64,000 bases of DNA from Brachymonas denitrificans (GCF_907163135.1 NZ_CAJQUA010000001.1:2433001-2497000), one strand, 5' to 3'; counted from the first letter of the stretch, positions 30,984 to 39,479 are shown. Made by a program: numbers and translations. Notes: a model not told the origin generated them from the sequence alone.

Positions 30984-32192
30984 ATGCATTGGGCCTCGCA
31001 CCTCTCGCCACGCCAGTGGTGGGCAGATTTTTCCCTGACCGCCTTCACGGCGGGCTTTGTCGCGACGCTGGTGGGCTTCACCAGTTCGATTGCCATCATC
31101 TTCAGTGCGGCCCGGGGATTCGGCGCCACCGAAGGCCAGATTTCGTCCTGGATCTGGGCGCTGTGCATCGGCTGCGGCCTGACCAGCCTGCTGCCCTCGC
31201 TCTGGCTGCGCAAGCCGGTGATGATTGCCTGGTCCACGCCGGGCGCTGTGGTGCTGGCGACGGCTGCCGCCGGCGGGCAGTTCCATATTGCAGACGCGGT
31301 GGGCGCCTTTGTCGTCAGCTCGCTGCTGATCACGCTGTCCGGCGTGAGCGGCTGGTTCGAGCGCATCATGCACCGCATTCCGCTGGCAGTGGCGGCGGCG
31401 CTGCTGGCCGGCGTGCTGGCGCGTTTTTCCATGCAGGCCTTCAGCGCGGCGGGTACCGAGCCCGGTTTGGTAGTGGCCATGCTGCTGGTGTATCTGGCGG
31501 GCAAGCGCTTCAGCCCGCGCTATGCGGTGGTCTGGACGCTGCTGGCGGGTGTGGCATATGCGGCATTGCGCGGCATGCTGGACTGGTCCTCGGTGCACAT
31601 CGGACTGGCGCAGCCGGTATTCACCTATCCGCAGTTCGGCCTGCAGGCCATCGTCAGCCTGGCGCTGCCGCTGTTCATTGTCACCATGGCCTCGCAGAAC
31701 CTGCCGGGCGTGGCGGCGATCCGTGCGGCCGGCTACGACATGCCGGTGTCGCCACTGATCACCATGACCGGCTTCGCTTCGCTGATTCTGGCGCCGCTGG
31801 GCGGCTATGCGCTCAACCTGAGCGCCATCACCGCCTCGATCTGCATGGGGCCGGAGGCGCATCCGGATCCGGCCAAGCGCTACATGGCCGCTGTCGTGTG
31901 GGGGCTGTGGATGCTGGTGATCGGGATTTTCGGCGTGGCGGTGACGGGGCTGCTGGTGGCGTTTCCGGAGCAACTGGTGCAGGCGATTGCCGGCCTGGCG
32001 CTGCTCTCGACCATTGGCACCAGCCTGATGCTGGCGCTGGACCAGCAGAGCCATCGCGAGGTGGCTGTGATCACCTTTCTGGTCACGCTGAGCGGCGTGG
32101 AGCTGCTGGGTGTGGGTTCGGCCTTCTGGGGTGTGGTGGCCGGGGTGGTGGCGCTGCTGATCCAGGATTACGCGCCGCGGCGCCGGGTCTGA
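30984..32192 (+). CDS. BenE-family benzoate/proton symporter-like transporter
   Basis: A 402-residue inner-membrane protein with about twelve hydrophobic segments. The first region (FVATLVGFTSSIAIIFSAARGFGATEGQISSWIWALCIGCG) and the later MASQNLPGVAAIRAAGYDMPVSPLITMTGFASLILAPLGGYALNLSAITASICMGPEAHPDPAKRY are the BenE signatures. The family imports benzoate or related aromatics with protons, but no aromatic degradation genes are nearby, so the substrate is open. The symbol benE is withheld for that reason. Confidence 0.85.
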   Translation: MHWASHLSPRQWWADFSLTAFTAGFVATLVGFTSSIAIIFSAARGFGATEGQISSWIWALCIGCGLTSLLPSLWLRKPVMIAWSTPGAVVLATAAAGGQFHIADAVGAFVVSSLLITLSGVSGWFERIMHRIPLAVAAALLAGVLARFSMQAFSAAGTEPGLVVAMLLVYLAGKRFSPRYAVVWTLLAGVAYAALRGMLDWSSVHIGLAQPVFTYPQFGLQAIVSLALPLFIVTMASQNLPGVAAIRAAGYDMPVSPLITMTGFASLILAPLGGYALNLSAITASICMGPEAHPDPAKRYMAAVVWGLWMLVIGIFGVAVTGLLVAFPEQLVQAIAGLALLSTIGTSLMLALDQQSHREVAVITFLVTLSGVELLGVGSAFWGVVAGVVALLIQDYAPRRRV

Positions 32193-32227
32193 CCTTGCTT
32201 GCTGGCCAGACTGTCTCCCATGCGCAC

Positions 32228-32989
32228 TTAACGCCGTAGCGTAAAACGCGCGAACAGGGTGTTGAGCTCGGCCAGCTGCTCGTCCTGCAAGGTCCAGAGG
32301 GGTGCGTCGGCACTGCGGCACTCCTGCAGCGCCCATTGCTGCACGCCACGGTCCGAGAGGGCGCGGGCCAGTTGCAGCAGCTCTTCCACATCAAACAGGC
32401 CGGCATGCCAGGTGGTGCGCACCTCATGGTCGATGCCGCTGGCCAGCAGCCAGTCCAGCGCTTCCCAGGGTTTGCTGCCGCTGGCGGGCGTGGCGGTGAG
32501 GAAAGGGTAGCGCGCGGGCAGCGCCTTGATGTCCAGGCCCACCCAGTCCAGCAGGGGCAAGGCAGTGACCAGCCGCGGCAGATACATGCCGCCAGTATGC
32601 AGCCCGGTCTGCAGGCCGAGCTCTCGGCAGGCTTGCAGCGCCGCGGGCAGGGCTGCCTGCAGCGTCGGCTCGCCGCCCGAAAACACGACACCGTCGAGCA
32701 GGCCCAGGCGTTGCTGCAGAAAGCCGAGGGCATCGCTCCAGGATAGCTGCGCCGGCGTGTCGGCAGGGAGCAGTTCCGGGTTGTGGCAATAGCTGCAGCG
32801 CCAGGGGCAGCCCTGGCAGTACAGCACCGCGGCCAGCCGGCCCGGAAAGTCGATCGTGGTCAGCGGCGTGAGGCCGCCCAGACGCAGCGCCGTTGCCGGA
32901 ACCGTGCCCGGGCAAGCCGGTATGTGCAGCTCAATCCGCATGCGTGGAGCTACGGGCAGTGGCTTCGGCAAAGAAGCGGCGCTCGCCAT
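32228..32989 (-). CDS. nrdG: Anaerobic ribonucleotide reductase activase NrdG (radical SAM)
   Basis: A radical SAM protein of 253 residues (or 237 if the second ATG, 32941, is used). The cluster motif is CQGCPWRCSYCHN, containing C-x3-C-x2-C, followed by GVVFSGGEPTLQAALPA (the GGE SAM contact). It belongs to the PflA-like NrdG group, seen in LRLGGLTPLTTIDFPGRLAAVLY. It generates the glycyl radical on NrdD using SAM and an electron from flavodoxin or ferredoxin. The start overlaps the end of the upstream small nrdD gene by 59 or 11 bases, indicating coupled translation. Confidence 0.93.
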   Translation of the reverse strand: MASAASLPKPLPVAPRMRIELHIPACPGTVPATALRLGGLTPLTTIDFPGRLAAVLYCQGCPWRCSYCHNPELLPADTPAQLSWSDALGFLQQRLGLLDGVVFSGGEPTLQAALPAALQACRELGLQTGLHTGGMYLPRLVTALPLLDWVGLDIKALPARYPFLTATPASGSKPWEALDWLLASGIDHEVRTTWHAGLFDVEELLQLARALSDRGVQQWALQECRSADAPLWTLQDEQLAELNTLFARFTLRR

Positions 32990-33125
32990 GCTCCCCCTGC
33001 TTGCCGATGTTGAAGCTGGCCACGGGACGGTGGTAGCCCATCACGCGGGTCCAGACCTCGCAGGGCTGGCGCTCGTGGTCTTCCAGCTGGACGGTTGCGG
33101 CGGACAAGGTGGAGGTGTGAGACAT
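32931..33125 (-). CDS. NrdD glycyl-radical domain, encoded as a separate small protein
   Basis: A 64-residue protein starting MSHTSTLSAATVQLEDHERQ, with AAGGA six bases before the ATG. Its C-terminal half CEVWTRVMGYHRPVASFNIG matches the extreme C terminus of class III reductases, including the glycyl-radical consensus R-V-x-G-Y; Gly30 is the radical candidate. In a standard NrdD this segment follows the zinc-binding CxxC motifs in the same chain. Here the main NrdD ends just after its zinc site. The small gene is in the same frame as nrdD but separated by in-frame TGA codons in a tandem repeat. It overlaps nrdG. Confidence 0.85.
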   Translation of the reverse strand: MSHTSTLSAATVQLEDHERQPCEVWTRVMGYHRPVASFNIGKQGEHGERRFFAEATARSSTHAD

Positions 33126-33217
33126 GGGAGGTCCTTTCTTTGGGGGTGGATAAAAGAGGGCGGTATGCAAGGCAACGGGTCTACAGCTGAAACCCGCAGC
33201 CGGTAGTCGGCCTGAGG

Positions 33218-33287
33218 CATCAGGCATCAGGCATCAGGCATCAGGCATCAGGCATCAGGCATCAGGCATCAGGCATCAGGCATCAGG
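33218..33287. repeat. Ten perfect copies of a 7-bp tandem repeat (CATCAGG) at the 3' end of nrdD
   Basis: The unit CATCAGG (minus strand CCTGATG) occurs ten times without error, flanked by a degenerate unit. The nrdD stop codon (33276-33278) is formed by the first two units as read on the minus strand. Because seven is not a multiple of three, the array has a TGA in every frame each 21 bases. It separates nrdD from the small glycyl-radical gene, which lies in the same frame. Confidence 0.95.
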
Positions 33288-35318
33288 CAGTGCTTCCGTT
33301 TCCTGCAGACGCTTGCGTTTCTCCGCCAGCCGCTCGGCATCGCACTTCGGACAGAATGCATGTTCGCCGGCCAGATAGCCATGCACCGGGCAGATAGAGA
33401 AGGTAGGCGTGACGGTGATGTAGGGCAGGCGAAAGCGCGTGAGGGCGCGGCGCACCAGTTCGCGGCAGGCCTCGCCGCTGGACAGGCGCTCGCCCATGTA
33501 CAGATGCAGCACGGTGCCGCCGGTGTAGCGCGACTGCAGCGCCTCCTGCCGGGACAGCGCCTCGAACGGATCGTCGGTAAAGCCGACCGGCAGTTGCGAG
33601 GAGTTGGTGTAGTAGGGCTGCTCGGGCGTGCCGGCCTGCAGGATCTGGGGCCAGCGTTTGCGGTCCTCGCGCGCAAAGCGGTAGGTGGTGCCTTCGGCTG
33701 GCGTGGCTTCGAGGTTGTACAGATGGCCGGTCCGTTCCTGGAAGCTGACGATGCGCGCACGCACATGGTCGAGCAGGCGCAGGGCGAAGTCGTGGCCCCA
33801 GGGGCTGGTGATGTCGTGCGCATCCTGCGTGAAGTTGCGCACCATCTCGTTGATGCCGTTCACGCCCAGCGTGGAGAAGTGGTTGCGCAGCGTGCCCAGG
33901 TAGCGCTTGCTGTAGGGGAACAAACCCTGGTCCATCAGGCGCTGGATCAGCTTGCGCTTGATTTCCAGGCTCTGGCAGCCCAGCTCCAGCAAACGGTCCA
34001 GCGCGGCCAGCAAGGTCGGCTCGTCGCCCGCGTGCAGCAGGCCCAGGCGTGCACAGTTGACGGTGACCACGCCGATGCTGCCGGTCTGCTCCGCGCTGCC
34101 GAACAGGCCGTTGCCGCGCTTGAGCAGCTCGCGCAGGTCCAGCTGCAGGCGGCAGCACATGGAGCGCACCATGTTGGGCGAAAGTTCGGAGTTGATGAAG
34201 TTCTGGAAGTAGGGCAGGCCGTACTTGGCCGTCATCTCGAACAGGCGCCCGGCGTTCTCGCTCTCCCAGGGGAAGTCCGGCGTGATGTTGTAGGTCGGGA
34301 TCGGGAAGGTGAAGGCGCGGCCCTTGGCGTCGCCGGTCATCATCACGTCCATGTAGGCCCGGTTGATCATGTCCATCTCGACCTGCAGCTCGCCATAGCT
34401 GAAGGGCATCTCTTCGCCGCCGATCACGGGGATCTGCTCGCGCAGGTCTTCCGGGCAGGTCCAGTCGAAGGTGAGGTTGGTGAATGGCGTCTGCGTGCCC
34501 CAGCGCGAGGGCACGTTGAGGTTGTAGATCAGCTCCTGCAGGCACTGCCGTACCTCGGCGTACGACATGGCGTCCTTGCGGATGAAGGGTGCCATGTACG
34601 TGTCGAAGGAGGAAAACGCCTGCGCGCCCGCCCATTCGTTCTGCAACGTGCCGAGGAAGTTGACGATCTGCCCCACCGCCGAAGACATGTGTCGCGGCGG
34701 CGCCGACTCCACCTTGCCCGGCACGCCGTTCAGGCCTTCGTGCAGCAGCGTGCGCAGCGACCAGCCGGCGCAGTAGCCGCTGAGCATGTCCAGATCGTGG
34801 ATGTGGAAGTCGCCATCGCGGTGCGCCTGGCCGATCTCGGGCGGATAGACGTGCGACAGCCAGTAGTTGGCCGTGACCTTGCCCGACACGTTCAGGATCA
34901 GCCCGCCGAGCGAGTAGCCCTGGTTGGCATTGGCGTTGACGCGCCAGTCGGCCCGCGTGAGGTATTCGTTGATGGAGCTTTCCACATGCACCAGGGTTTC
35001 GCGGTCGGCGCGCAGGGTGGCGTGCTGCTGGCGGTAGGCCATGTAGGCGCGGGCGGTGGCGAGGTGGTTGGCGGCAATCAGGGTTTGCTCCACCACATCC
35101 TGGATCTGCTCGATCTGCGGGCTCTGGCCGGCAAAGCGGTGCGCCAGCACCTTGACGGCCTGGGCGGCCAGCAGGGCGGCTTCGTCAGCGCCGTATTCGC
35201 CGCTGGCAGTGCCGGCGCGCTGCAGCGCCGAGCGGATGCGAGCGGCATCAAAAACAGCGCTCTGGCCGTTGCGCTGAATCACTGCCGCGGGCAGTGTGGT
35301 CGGGGTTGTGATCTCCAT
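33276..35318 (-). CDS. nrdD: Anaerobic ribonucleoside-triphosphate reductase NrdD, catalytic body
   Basis: A 680-residue class III reductase starting MEITTPTTLPAAVIQRNG (AGGTGG upstream; the longer reading to 35363 lacks a site and would run into the NrdR-box region). An ATP-cone regulatory domain (about residues 10-105) is followed by the ten-stranded barrel with GYSLGGLILNVSGKVTANYWL and FPIPTYNITPDFPWES. The C-terminal zinc site is CPVHGYLAGEHAFCPKC. It should make deoxynucleotides anaerobically. The glycyl-radical segment normally present at the end is missing here and supplied by the small gene downstream. Promoter signals point to FNR and NrdR control. Confidence 0.95.
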   Translation of the reverse strand: MEITTPTTLPAAVIQRNGQSAVFDAARIRSALQRAGTASGEYGADEAALLAAQAVKVLAHRFAGQSPQIEQIQDVVEQTLIAANHLATARAYMAYRQQHATLRADRETLVHVESSINEYLTRADWRVNANANQGYSLGGLILNVSGKVTANYWLSHVYPPEIGQAHRDGDFHIHDLDMLSGYCAGWSLRTLLHEGLNGVPGKVESAPPRHMSSAVGQIVNFLGTLQNEWAGAQAFSSFDTYMAPFIRKDAMSYAEVRQCLQELIYNLNVPSRWGTQTPFTNLTFDWTCPEDLREQIPVIGGEEMPFSYGELQVEMDMINRAYMDVMMTGDAKGRAFTFPIPTYNITPDFPWESENAGRLFEMTAKYGLPYFQNFINSELSPNMVRSMCCRLQLDLRELLKRGNGLFGSAEQTGSIGVVTVNCARLGLLHAGDEPTLLAALDRLLELGCQSLEIKRKLIQRLMDQGLFPYSKRYLGTLRNHFSTLGVNGINEMVRNFTQDAHDITSPWGHDFALRLLDHVRARIVSFQERTGHLYNLEATPAEGTTYRFAREDRKRWPQILQAGTPEQPYYTNSSQLPVGFTDDPFEALSRQEALQSRYTGGTVLHLYMGERLSSGEACRELVRRALTRFRLPYITVTPTFSICPVHGYLAGEHAFCPKCDAERLAEKRKRLQETEALPDA

Positions 35319-35331
35319 GATTTCCACCTGA

Positions 35332-35379
35332 ACACTATATGTGTGGTGGATGATAGATATCAAACACTAGATGTGGTAT
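35332..35379 (-). promoter_or_regulatory. Pair of NrdR boxes upstream of nrdD
   Basis: ACACTATATGTGTGGT at 35332-35347 and ACACTAGATGTGGTAT at 35364-35379 resemble the NrdR consensus (ACAC-TATAT-GTGT type) and start 32 bases apart, three helical turns, the usual spacing of paired NrdR sites. They cover the predicted -35 and start region of the nrdD promoter, so NrdR should repress it when deoxynucleotides are plentiful. The nrdR gene itself is not in the window. Confidence 0.75.
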
Positions 35380-35392
35380 TGATCGAAATCAA
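35379..35392 (-). promoter_or_regulatory. FNR box upstream of nrdD
   Basis: TTGAT-CGAA-ATCAA is a perfect match to the FNR consensus TTGAT-N4-ATCAA. A minus-strand TATCAT at 35355-35350 is a plausible -10; it puts the start near 35343 and the box centre at about -42, the class II activator position. This predicts anaerobic induction of the nrdD genes. Confidence 0.8.
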
Positions 35393-35492
35393 ACTTTGTC
35401 ACATGGAAATCATTGCCGGGTACCGAACGCTTGCAGCAAAAAGGGAAACCCCTTGTCTGCCTGCAGGGCAAAGCTCCGCGTAAACTGCAGGC

Positions 35493-36467
35493 ATGAACCT
35501 GCTTTTCGTTGCCGATCCCATCGAGTCCTTCGTCATCTACAAGGACACCACTTTTGCCATGATGCGCGAGGCGCAGGCGCGCGGGCACCGCATCAGCGTG
35601 TGCGAGCCGCGCGACCTGCACTGGAGCGCGCACTCGGCCAGGTCGGCCGGCCTGGTCACGGGCGCGGTGCGCGACATCATCCTGACCGGAGAGCGGCCAC
35701 AGTGGTTCCGTTCCGTGCAGTCGGGCAGCGAGCGGCGCCGGGCGGCGCTGCGCGACTTCGACGCGGTGCTGATGCGCAAGGATCCGCCCTTCGACAGCGA
35801 ATTCTTCTACTGCACGCACCTGCTGAGCCAGGCCGAGCGCGAGGGCGCGCGCGTATTCAACAAGCCGCAGGCACTGCGCGAACACTCCGAGAAGCTGGCC
35901 ATTCTCGAGTTCGAGCAATTCATTGCACCGACGCTGGTCACGCGGCGCGAGGCGGACGTGCGCGCCTTCCATGCCGAGCACAGGGACATCATCCTCAAGC
36001 CGCTGGACGGCATGGGCGGCATGGGCATCTTCCGCGTGGGTGCCGACGGCCTGAACCTCGGCAGCATCATCGATACCCTGAATCAGGGCGGCACGCGTAC
36101 GCTGATGGTGCAGAAATTCCTGCCCGAGATCGCCGAGGGCGACAAGCGCGTGCTGATCATCGATGGCGAGCCGGTGCCGTTCTGCCTGGCGCGCATTCCG
36201 CAAGGGGGCGAAGTGCGCGGCAACCTGGCCGCCGGCGGCAAGGGCGTGGCCGAGCCGGTGACCGAGGCCGACATGGCCACGGCACGCGCCATCGGGCGCG
36301 AACTGGCACCGCGCGGCCTGCTGCTGATCGGGTTGGACATCATCGGCACCAGAGTCACCGAGATCAACGTGACCAGCCCCACCTGCTTCCAGGAAATCAA
36401 CGACCAGATGCAGTGCAACGTGGCGGCGCTGTTCATCGATGCACTGGAACGTGCCGTTAATACCTGA
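35493..36467 (+). CDS. gshB: Glutathione synthetase
   Basis: A 324-residue ATP-grasp enzyme beginning MNLLFVADPIESFVIYKDTTFAMM, the GshB opening. The ATP-grasp elements are KPLDGMGGMGIFRV and the C-terminal GLDIIGTRVTEINVTSPTCFQEI, with the metal-binding ITEINVTSPT motif. It joins glycine to gamma-glutamylcysteine. No ribosome site is visible; TAAACT ends six bases before the ATG, suggesting a leaderless message. gshA is not adjacent. Confidence 0.96.
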   Translation: MNLLFVADPIESFVIYKDTTFAMMREAQARGHRISVCEPRDLHWSAHSARSAGLVTGAVRDIILTGERPQWFRSVQSGSERRRAALRDFDAVLMRKDPPFDSEFFYCTHLLSQAEREGARVFNKPQALREHSEKLAILEFEQFIAPTLVTRREADVRAFHAEHRDIILKPLDGMGGMGIFRVGADGLNLGSIIDTLNQGGTRTLMVQKFLPEIAEGDKRVLIIDGEPVPFCLARIPQGGEVRGNLAAGGKGVAEPVTEADMATARAIGRELAPRGLLLIGLDIIGTRVTEINVTSPTCFQEINDQMQCNVAALFIDALERAVNT

Positions 36468-36868
36468 TATACAAAAGAATGCATCCTTGTGACAAGGGAA
36501 TGAAAGTCTCTTGACGGCCCGGTCTTTGCCCCATGGCAAGCCTCGGGTCGCTTGATTCCGCACTGAATTAGTGGGGAAAGCATGGCACAGCGCGGGCTTT
36601 CTGCCCGTTTGCGCACAAAACACAACGCTGGAAATACCCTTTGTAAGCAAATGGTTTATAAAATGTAAAAATATTTTTTGGTAAACCGTGGGTGGCACCC
36701 AAAAGGTTGCTTCCGGCTGGCATACTGGAACCTGTGAAAGCGGTACACCTGCAGTAGTGTGTGCGACAGATCACTGGGTGCCGGATGCATGTGCAGGCGT
36801 TCCAACTTCTGATGAGGTTCGGCTTTCCGTGGATGCGGAAAGCGGTTCAGTAAAGGAACAGGTGCCAT
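36468..36868 (+). promoter_or_regulatory. Long upstream region of the octaheme cytochrome gene
   Basis: A 401-base stretch with no gene. It holds a perfect inverted repeat CCTTGT-G-ACAAGG (36485-36497), a sigma54-like pair TGGCAC-N5-GGGC (36583-36597, good -24, poor -12 element) and an AT-rich block around 36641-36680 that contrasts with its surroundings. AAGGAA precedes the octaheme ATG. The sigma54-type activator encoded beyond the cytochrome b gene could act here. I see no small RNA or terminator with confidence. Confidence 0.5.
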
Positions 36869-38734
36869 ATGCCATCCAGACTTTCAGCCACTCTCTCGGC
36901 CTGGCGCGCCTCGGCAGCGCGCAGCAGCCGGGCACTCCGCCAGGAGGGGCCCGGCCAGCCGGTTTCCCGCTTCCTGCAGCCCAAGCGCAGCCTGCCGCTG
37001 CTGGGACTGCTGTTTGCCCTGGTGGCCGCACCGGGCCTGCAGGCACAGCAGCCCGCCAGCGCCGCTGCCAGCGCTGCGCCCAAGGTCGCACCTGCCAGCC
37101 AGCCGGCCTCCGTCGCGGCCACGCCGGCATCGGCTGCGGTTGCGCCGGCCTCTGCCGCTTCAGGCACCTGGAAGGCTGCCCCCAACATCAAGATGCCCAC
37201 CAAGGGCACGGCTGACCACACCAAGTTCAAGGAGCTGCAGGGCCCCTTCGCCAGCGGTACCGAAGTAACCAAGGTCTGCCTGAGCTGCCACACCGAGGCC
37301 GCCACGCAGGTCATGGGCACGCGCCACTGGACCTGGGACTACACCAACCCCGATACCGGCCAGGTGCTGGGCAAGAAGACCATGCTCAACGGTTTCTGCA
37401 TCGGCAACCGCTCTAACGAGCCGCTGTGCCAGGGGTGCCACATCGGCTATGGCTGGAAGGACAAGAATTTCGACTTCAAGGACCAGAGCAAGGTCGACTG
37501 CCTGGTCTGTCACAACACCCTGGGCGGCTACAAGAAGATGCCCGGCACCGGTGGTGAAGTGCCGGTGGTGCGCACCGAAAACCCGCCCGGCTCCGGCAAG
37601 TTCATCGAACCGGTGGACCTGGCCCTGGTGGCCCAGCATGTGGGCAAGACCAGCAACCGCACCTGCGGCAGCTGCCACTTCCTGGGCGGCGGTGGTGACG
37701 GCGTCAAGCACGGTGATCTGGACACTTCGCTGAACAAGGCCGACAAGGCGCTCGATGTGCACATGGCCAGCAAGGCCAAGGGCGGCCAGGGCTTCCAGTG
37801 CGCCACCTGCCACCAGGCCGACTCGCACGCGATTGCCGGCAGCCGCATCAACATGACGGCCTCCGACCCGCACGGCGCCCGCATCCGCGGGGACGGCATG
37901 AGCGGCCGCAACGCTGCCACCTGCCAGTCCTGCCACGGCGACAAGCCGCACAAGGAAAGCCTGCTCGACGCACAGCGCCTGAACAACCACAGCAACAAGC
38001 TCGCCTGCCAGACCTGCCACGTGCCGGCCATGGCCCGCGGCGGCATCGCCACCAAGATGACCTGGGACTGGCAGAAGGCCGGCCAGCTCAAGGATGGCAA
38101 GCCCTTCATGAAGAAGGACGAAAAAGGCAACGTGGTCTATGACAGCAAGAAGGGTTCCTTCACCTTCGGCGAAAACGTGGTGCCCGACTACATCTGGTTC
38201 AACGGCAAGGTCAGCTACACCCTGCAGGGCGAGAAGATCAATCCCAAGGAACTGGTGAAGATCAACAGCTTCCTGGGCAGCCCGGATGACCCGAATGCCC
38301 GCGTCTGGCCGGTCAAGCGCTTCATCGGCAACCAGCCCTACGACACCGTCAACAACGTGCTGCTGGTGCCCCACGTGACCGGTGCCCCTGCAGATGCCGC
38401 CTACTGGAACACCTTCGACTGGAACAAGGCCCTCGACGTGGGTGCCAAGGCCACCGATACCAACTTCAGCGGCAAGTACGACTTCGTGAAAACCGAAATG
38501 ATCTGGCCCATCACGCACATGGTGGCCCCCAAGGACAAGGCCGTGGCCTGCATCGAATGCCACAGCCCCAACGGCCGCCTCAAGGATGTGCCCGGACTGT
38601 ACGTGCCTGGTCAGGTGCAGTTCCCCTGGCTGGAACGCATCGGCTGGATCGCCGCCGGTCTGGCAGTGCTCGGAGTGCTGCTGCACGCCACGCTGCGCCT
38701 GCTGTCGCGTAACAAGAAAACTTCGGGAGTGTGA
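36869..38734 (+). CDS. Octaheme c-type cytochrome, tetrathionate reductase family
   Basis: A 621-residue secreted cytochrome with eight CxxCH heme sites: CLSCH, CQGCH, CLVCH, CGSCH, CATCH, CQSCH, CQTCH and CIECH (first cysteine at residue 137). A signal-like segment SLPLLGLLFALVAAPGLQA precedes a 60-residue Ala/Pro/Ser-rich linker. A C-terminal membrane segment (IGWIAAGLAVLGVLLHATLRLL) should anchor it on the periplasmic side. Heme number and layout match the octaheme tetrathionate reductase family; those enzymes reduce tetrathionate, nitrite or hydroxylamine in vitro, so the true substrate is not certain. The cytochrome b gene starts three bases after the stop. Confidence 0.87.
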   Translation: MPSRLSATLSAWRASAARSSRALRQEGPGQPVSRFLQPKRSLPLLGLLFALVAAPGLQAQQPASAAASAAPKVAPASQPASVAATPASAAVAPASAASGTWKAAPNIKMPTKGTADHTKFKELQGPFASGTEVTKVCLSCHTEAATQVMGTRHWTWDYTNPDTGQVLGKKTMLNGFCIGNRSNEPLCQGCHIGYGWKDKNFDFKDQSKVDCLVCHNTLGGYKKMPGTGGEVPVVRTENPPGSGKFIEPVDLALVAQHVGKTSNRTCGSCHFLGGGGDGVKHGDLDTSLNKADKALDVHMASKAKGGQGFQCATCHQADSHAIAGSRINMTASDPHGARIRGDGMSGRNAATCQSCHGDKPHKESLLDAQRLNNHSNKLACQTCHVPAMARGGIATKMTWDWQKAGQLKDGKPFMKKDEKGNVVYDSKKGSFTFGENVVPDYIWFNGKVSYTLQGEKINPKELVKINSFLGSPDDPNARVWPVKRFIGNQPYDTVNNVLLVPHVTGAPADAAYWNTFDWNKALDVGAKATDTNFSGKYDFVKTEMIWPITHMVAPKDKAVACIECHSPNGRLKDVPGLYVPGQVQFPWLERIGWIAAGLAVLGVLLHATLRLLSRNKKTSGV

Positions 38735-38736
38735 TC

Positions 38737-39402
38737 ATGGCTGAACCGAAACTCCATACCGTGGCCCCGGCCCAGGCCGGGCAAGCAACCCGCATCTACA
38801 TCTTCAAGGGCTATGAACGCCTGTGGCACTGGATGCAGGCCATCCTGATCAGCCTGATGCTGGTCACCGGCTTCGAAATCCACGGCACCTACCAGTTGCT
38901 GGGCTTCGATGCTGCGGTGCGCCTGCACACGCTGGCCGCCTGGATCCTGATCGTGCTGTGGCTGTTCACGCTGTTCTGGCACGTGACGACCGGCGAATGG
39001 CGCCAGTACTCGCCCACCACGACCAAGATCGGTGCGATGATGAAGTTCTACGCCTCGGGCATCTTCCGTGGCGAAGAGCATCCCTACGAAATCACCGCCG
39101 CCAAGAAGCACAACCCGCTGCAGCGCATGACCTACCTCGGCCTGCTGGTGGTGGTGCTGCCCCTGGTGTGGATCAGTGGCCTGCTCTACATGTTCCGCGC
39201 CTACTGGCCGGCGCTGGGCCTGGAAAACGTGCTCAGCCTGTACTGGGTGGCCGTGGCGCATACCGCTGGCGCCTTCATGATCCTGGTCTTCCTGATCATG
39301 CACCTGTACCTGATCACCACCGGCCATACCGTGGGTTCGCAGCTCAAGGCCATGATCACGGGGTGGGAAGAGCTTCCTGGCGCCGGCGAACGCAAGGCCT
39401 GA
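38737..39402 (+). CDS. Membrane cytochrome b (b561/b6 type), quinone link to the octaheme cytochrome
   Basis: A 221-residue protein starting MAEPKLHTVAPAQAGQATRIYIFKGYERLWHWMQ, preceded by GGGAG. Four membrane segments carry the histidines expected for two b hemes (ERLWHWMQ, LHTLAAW, LFWHVTTGEW, IMHLYLITTGH), typical of the cytochrome b561 domain family. It most likely exchanges electrons between the quinone pool and the octaheme cytochrome, whose gene ends two bases before this start. A terminator follows. Confidence 0.87.
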   Translation: MAEPKLHTVAPAQAGQATRIYIFKGYERLWHWMQAILISLMLVTGFEIHGTYQLLGFDAAVRLHTLAAWILIVLWLFTLFWHVTTGEWRQYSPTTTKIGAMMKFYASGIFRGEEHPYEITAAKKHNPLQRMTYLGLLVVVLPLVWISGLLYMFRAYWPALGLENVLSLYWVAVAHTAGAFMILVFLIMHLYLITTGHTVGSQLKAMITGWEELPGAGERKA

Positions 39403-39414
39403 GTCTCCTCCGAC

Positions 39415-39474
39415 GGGGCGCTGGCAGCGCCCCTTGAAGCCAGCCGGAGCGGCATATGCCCCACCGGCTTTTTT
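39415..39474 (+). terminator. Double hairpin terminator after the cytochrome b gene
   Basis: GGGGCGCT-GGC-AGCGCCCC (39415-39433) is followed by a second stem with GCCGG (39443-39447) and CCGGC (39464-39468), then six T residues (39469-39474). The second stem with its T-run is a classical rho-independent terminator on the plus strand; the first may serve the convergent activator gene. Confidence 0.85.
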
Positions 39475-39479
39475 GTGGC

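Noticed and set aside
33218-33287. CATCAGG array as a CRISPR or iteron origin.
   Set aside because: The unit is 7 bp with no spacers, no cas or rep genes are near, and it lies at the end of nrdD.
36692-36711. TGGCAC followed by TTGC upstream of the octaheme gene as a sigma54 promoter.
   Set aside because: The gap between the elements is eight bases instead of five, which puts them on the wrong helical phase.
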